A stretch of DNA of 64,000 nt from Nautilus pompilius (taxonomy: Eukaryota > Mollusca > Cephalopoda > Nautilida > Nautilidae): NCBI GenBank assembly GCA_018389105.1, contig JACATO010000651.1:515890-579889 (forward strand), in the 5' to 3' direction. The position numbers were made by a program, and so were the translations under genes. Positions 59,703 through 64,000 of this stretch are shown in pieces (position 1 is the stretch's first letter; the number at the start of each line of letters is the position of its first letter). The notes beneath the pieces are model-generated. The model did no database searches, was not told the origin of the DNA, and was given only the letters and a program-made list of their open reading frames with translations.

Positions 59703-60911
59703 CGCCCTTATCAGCTGGAAGAGTCTACGATGTCCCTAATTCTTCTGAGGGTAGCAATCGCCTGTTTTCCACTAGGGTTAATTCCGGGAGATAATTCGCG
59801 GTCGTAAGAGCAGGGCACGACAGCCTGATCTTGTTCTACGGTGGCGCATTTCCCCACGAACTGCGAAGGGGAACAACGCTGGGGCCGGAGTTTCGCCCGA
59901 TCTCCTCCTCCGACCTGCGGATCTCATATTTGCACAAACCCGCTGAAAAATTAGCATTAGAACCTCTGAACGCAGTCGTTCCTCCATTCGAAAGGTGTGA
60001 CAAGTGATTATTTTTTTTTTTCTTCTTCTTCTTTTATATAATAAAATTCTATTTTGACCATTTATTTCCCACGGTTTTCCGTTTCGTATCTATCCAGGCG
60101 AATTTCCAGCAGATTTGTTACGTCACGATCCGAAATTCGGTATCGATCTCCTTTCCTCTTTTTGTAAACAATAATTTGTGAAAATATTCGACAGCATCTT
60201 CTTGCGCTCGGCACAGCTTGCGTTATTTTTGTTGTTGTTGCATTTTTTTAATGTTGGGAACGGAATTTTTAATTAGCCGCGAATGTTAGATGTTAATGAG
60301 GTTTTTTCCTATTGAAAATAGCTCGACATTTTAAAAGGGCTAATTCCTCTGAAGCCTACCACACGTGATAAGCGTCGTCTCTAGCTGCCCCCCTTTTTTT
60401 CCGCCTCAACATCCGGGTTACCACGTGATTGATTTTCGATAATCAGTTGATGTTCAAAGTCGGGTTTATAATCGAGGATTAAAATTGCCTCGTATAATTC
60501 ACAGCAGACCTCTTTTCTTTTTACGTGCGTTACGTCATAGGATGCGATGCTTCCCGATGTTACAAAAGCTCTTGAATTGATTAGTCTCCCTGTCTTCAGT
60601 AGGACCCGATCCCAGTAGTTCGAGGATATAATCCAACTGTGCGCGCATTTTGAAATGGGACGAACGAGAAGCTGATTGCGATGAAGCTTCTAGCTGGGTA
60701 CCGGTTGTTCTGCTGTCCTTATACCGAAAGGTTTCCCCCGATGATCGAGAGGAAATTTGCAATTGTACACTTTTCGTTTTGAAGCTAAGTTCTGTGTTAA
60801 GAGACAGATTAACCTGATAGAATGTGCACGAATTAAGCTCGAAAGTACCGATTAGGAAAAAGGTGTTTCTTTTCTTTAAAATTAAATAAGTACCACACAC
60901 ACACACTCACA

Positions 60912-60960
60912 CATGACATGGACATTGACATGGACATTGACATGGACATGGACATGACAT
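60912..60960. repeat. GACATG short tandem repeat
   Basis: GACATG and GACATT hexamers repeat about eight times. No other instance of this unit was seen in the window. Confidence 0.85.
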
Positions 60961-62099
60961 TTCGGTTCATACGTAACGACGATTTTTGGGTGTAGTATCC
61001 ACCGGAAGTTCCTCGAATTCAAGGAGCTTCTCTTGTTTTAACCCTTTCTACGCACGCACGCGCACACACAGACACATCGATATATATATATATATATATA
61101 CCTAAGCTTTCCTTTCATGGTCCATACCTGATGATGATCGACTCCAGTTGTCGTCCACCATTCTCAGTATTTTTCAGTGCTTATGAAGTGTCTGAAGCTG
61201 TGGTTGTGGTCAACAGCTGGCAGAGACCAAGAACATAACATCAGAATTATCGTTAACATATCGAACATAAATAAGTAATTGGGCACCATCGGTGACATCA
61301 CATCACATCACAGCTTTCGTCCATTGCATTTGAGAAATATCTAGAAGTAGCAGCAGCGACCTTAATTTGTTTCGATACATCACGACATAGAGCGATGTTC
61401 TCAACCTATCTTTCAACATCTCAAGGGAGAGTTTTTCTTCCGGGAGGGAGATTTATCAAGCTTTCATCATGCCCTTGCGAGATAAAAGCTTTTCCTTTTG
61501 AAATATAATCTCTCGGAGAAGATCGAGTAGGATAGCTACTGACTGCTCAAGTCCTCGCTGAAGTATCTTTCCGACAGATCAAACTCACGGTTTTGATTAC
61601 CTCCCTTTGCAGTCGTTAATAATAACCCGCATCGCCCCGTCATTATCACTGTTCCGCTTTAACGTTCCATTTCTAAAAATCTCTCTTAACCGAGAACCAT
61701 TTGTAAGAACCACACTCACATTTGTACAAAAAAAGAGGTGACATCTGAAATGCAATCACTGTCATTCTTGGGGGTACGATCATTACTTACCTTGGATTGG
61801 TCACGGCTGTGCTAGCTTGTTGCCGTCCTCGGCATTTGGTCATATCCTTCGCCAAGATAGGATGCGTGCTGAAATGATATATCTATTTTTGTGAATCTTT
61901 GTCTTGACCTCATCTTGTAGTGGAGGGCATCGGCCTTGGTGACCGAGCGAGTAGTTACTTAGGTATGGTCGGGGGCTCTTTGCGCTGAGTTCAAGGCGCA
62001 AGTCATTGAGGAGTAACTGCCGGATGTACCTGCAAATCTCTACCAGAACTCCTCCAAAGGAGGAAACTCGAATCGGTTCTCTCAATACTTAAAAATGTT

Positions 62100-63776
62100 T
62101 ACATCCATTATTTATATATTACATTTTTTTACTTTTCTTAACGAAGCAAAAGAACTTTGACCTACTCTTTTTTTTTTGCACTTCCGGTAGTCACGTGGAC
62201 TAAGGCAAGAATCTAGAGCACCACCTCTGACTGCTTTGGGGAGGAAATCGACCATCCATGACTACCGAGCAGATCTTCCGGTTTGTCCACGTCGTGAAGG
62301 TTTTCAGGGAATACGCTGAAATATGAGATGTAACAAAGTTCGAATTTAAGAGGAGGGGAGAGAAGAAACCCGCCAATTACTTTCGGTTATGCGAGATGGT
62401 AATTCTGAAGGCTATTAATAACAATCATATTGGCCGGCCACCGAGCCAGCCGGTGGGAGACGGATCTTAATCGCACGCGTTCGGTTATTTAAACAAACTT
62501 AGCGGGTTTTATTAAGTTTGCCGCTACGGAGAAACAGTCCCGAGATGCTGGCGGAAGGAGACGGCTGTAAGAGAGGAGGGTGGCGGCTTCCTGCCCGACT
62601 CGGCGCTTTTAAATGGGTAGGTTAGTAATAATATCAGACGTACGCGCCAGCAAAGAGGAGGAGGAGGAAGCTACTGAGTTTCTCAGTAAGCCATTGTATG
62701 AAGTAAGTAAGTAGGCCGGAGGGGCGGCGTGAGTGTCGGGTCAGAGGTCATTGGTAAAGCTTCGACAATTAAAGAGCTGAAGCGAGGGGTCTGGTAACGA
62801 TTACTACTCACTCGTTCTCGTAAGTTAATACCCCCTAAAAACTGGAATGCCGTACAATTTCGCCTCGCCATTTTCAGTTAGCTTTTTTTTTTCTTTTTCG
62901 AAAGGGGGTCCATAGATCGGCGTTTGTTGGTTATTAGATTAAATGCTTCGACCCGGGAACTCTTACACCGTTGCAAGGATGCTTTCCACGCGCGGCTGCC
63001 GATCTGACTTTTTAAATTAACCAGTAGAAGTGCCAGGGCGAAGTATCTATCACCACCTTTTTGAATGCCATCGGGGACCCCCCCTCCCTCTTCCGTCGAT
63101 GAAAAGCCGAAGTTTTACGAGGAATATTTGGAAATTGAAACGTAAGGATAATTAGACTGCAGAGCAATCGAAAACCACATCATCTAGATAGGCCATTTGG
63201 TGGGTTTGCTTTGATGGGGGAGGGGGGACCGGAACACCATCGGTCGGATACAGAAACAGTAAAATAAAGGCGGGCTGTCAACAGTTATTGCCGCCAGGGT
63301 GTTCGGGACCGGAAAGGGAATAAAATCTTAGAGGAGGAGGAGGAGCGAGGTTCCAGTCAGAAAGATCGCGAACAGGTTTAATAAAATGATCCGAAGGCAC
63401 AGCAGTAAATTCCCTCAAGAAGATGATGAGTGGGTGCATCGCCATTGTTGTCCTTGTGATGGCGCGGCGCTGACGTCGAGAAGAGGCAGAGAGAGAGAGA
63501 GGGAGAGACTCGAGGAGGTAGTGAAGAAGAAGCAGAATCGTTTCCTCGATCACAGAAGGCGGGCCCCGTTTCCTGGTGACTGGCTGGCGATGCCTCCTCG
63601 GGTTCCCGCTGTCGATCGGCGGGACCCACGGCTGACGCTTATTGCGCAGCTATTTATATGCGGACGGATAGACAGGTATACGGTGTCTGTAATGGCGATC
63701 GCTGAGCAACAGCTGCACTAGGTGGTGTGGGGGGGGATCGTATGTCTGTCTGTACGCAAACGTGGCGTGTTACTTT

Positions 63777-63808
<32 letters not shown>

Positions 63809-63979
63809 CAAAGAACCTTATGCTCCCAGCAGCATCCTGGTGCCAGCTAGCGATGGTGGGTGGTATTACGTAAAGACCGGCCCGGCTACGTAGACAGCGG
63901 GGACTTCTGGGTGGAATGTGACGGCGGCCGATGCGTGGGCACCGCAGTCCATCTGGTCGAGCCGCTGACTGGATCTCAG
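62100..63979 (+). promoter_or_regulatory. CpG-rich region ending in a possible first-exon donor
   Basis: CpG-rich sequence with a TATA-like CTATTTATATG (63650-63660) about 330 bases before a consensus donor CAG|GTAAGT at 63979/63980, the last usable bases of the window. It could be the promoter and untranslated first exon of a + strand gene continuing to the right. No clear start codon with a long frame precedes the donor. Confidence 0.3.
63777..63807. repeat. TAA microsatellite
   Basis: About ten AAT/TAA units in otherwise CpG-rich DNA near the right edge. Confidence 0.9.
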
Positions 63980-64000
63980 GTAAGTTCGGGAACGCATTCA

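Larger units (their letters stand above)
57250..62100. other. Intergenic with unexplained ORFs, SINE-like piece and microsatellites
   Basis: Besides the SINE-like piece at 58470 it holds a GT tract (57947-57962), a GACATG-type short tandem (60912-60960) and a TA tract (61081-61100). Two overlapping minus-strand ORFs (58886-59269 and 59199-59702) are the longest here that are not made of repeat, and they are unrecognised. Confidence 0.45.

Overview
This is animal nuclear DNA. It holds one spliced protein-coding gene in a background of transposon fossils, tRNA-derived SINE-like pieces and unusually abundant simple repeats. The gene, the repeat spectrum and the CpG pattern suggest an invertebrate, most likely a lophotrochozoan such as a mollusc. 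That placement is inference: no diagnostic marker is present.

The gene is DDOST (OST48), the 48 kDa subunit of the ER oligosaccharyltransferase. It lies on the + strand in 11 coding exons between 10849 and 33053. Spliced by hand with GT-AG junctions, the exons keep one frame throughout and give 434 residues: signal peptide, lumenal GIFT-type domain, C-terminal membrane helix and a KxKxx ER-retrieval tail. An AATAAA lies 51 bases after the stop.

Layout: 1-2880 is AT-rich, CpG-poor and carries a decayed hAT transposase. 2880-3810 is CpG-rich and looks like a promoter with a possible minus-strand first exon. 4080-7660 has no recognised gene. 7661-9976 is a Tc1-like transposon with terminal repeats, a broken transposase and a long CT tract. 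10600-33110 is DDOST. Its 9.7 kb intron 9 holds three antisense DNA-transposon fossils: one hAT and two Tigger/pogo. 33110-36000 is 3' flank with a LINE reverse-transcriptase scrap. From about 36 kb to the right edge CpG becomes frequent and no host gene is recognised. That part holds an L1/Tx1-like LINE (endonuclease plus reverse transcriptase, minus strand, about 40.2-43.6 kb), a Tigger-like MITE, SINE-like pieces, two striking minisatellites (13 perfect CRE palindromes at 47.1-47.5 kb; 17 copies of a roughly 62-bp unit at 52.75-53.83 kb) and many microsatellites. The last bases may be the donor of a first exon whose gene lies outside the window.

Hand counts show CpG scarce inside DDOST and in the first 2.9 kb but common elsewhere. 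This fits germline gene-body methylation and suggests that the left edge is also inside a transcribed gene. No operon, CRISPR array or clearly novel multi-gene system was found. Several ORFs of 60-170 codons remain unrecognised and are probably chance or transposon-derived.
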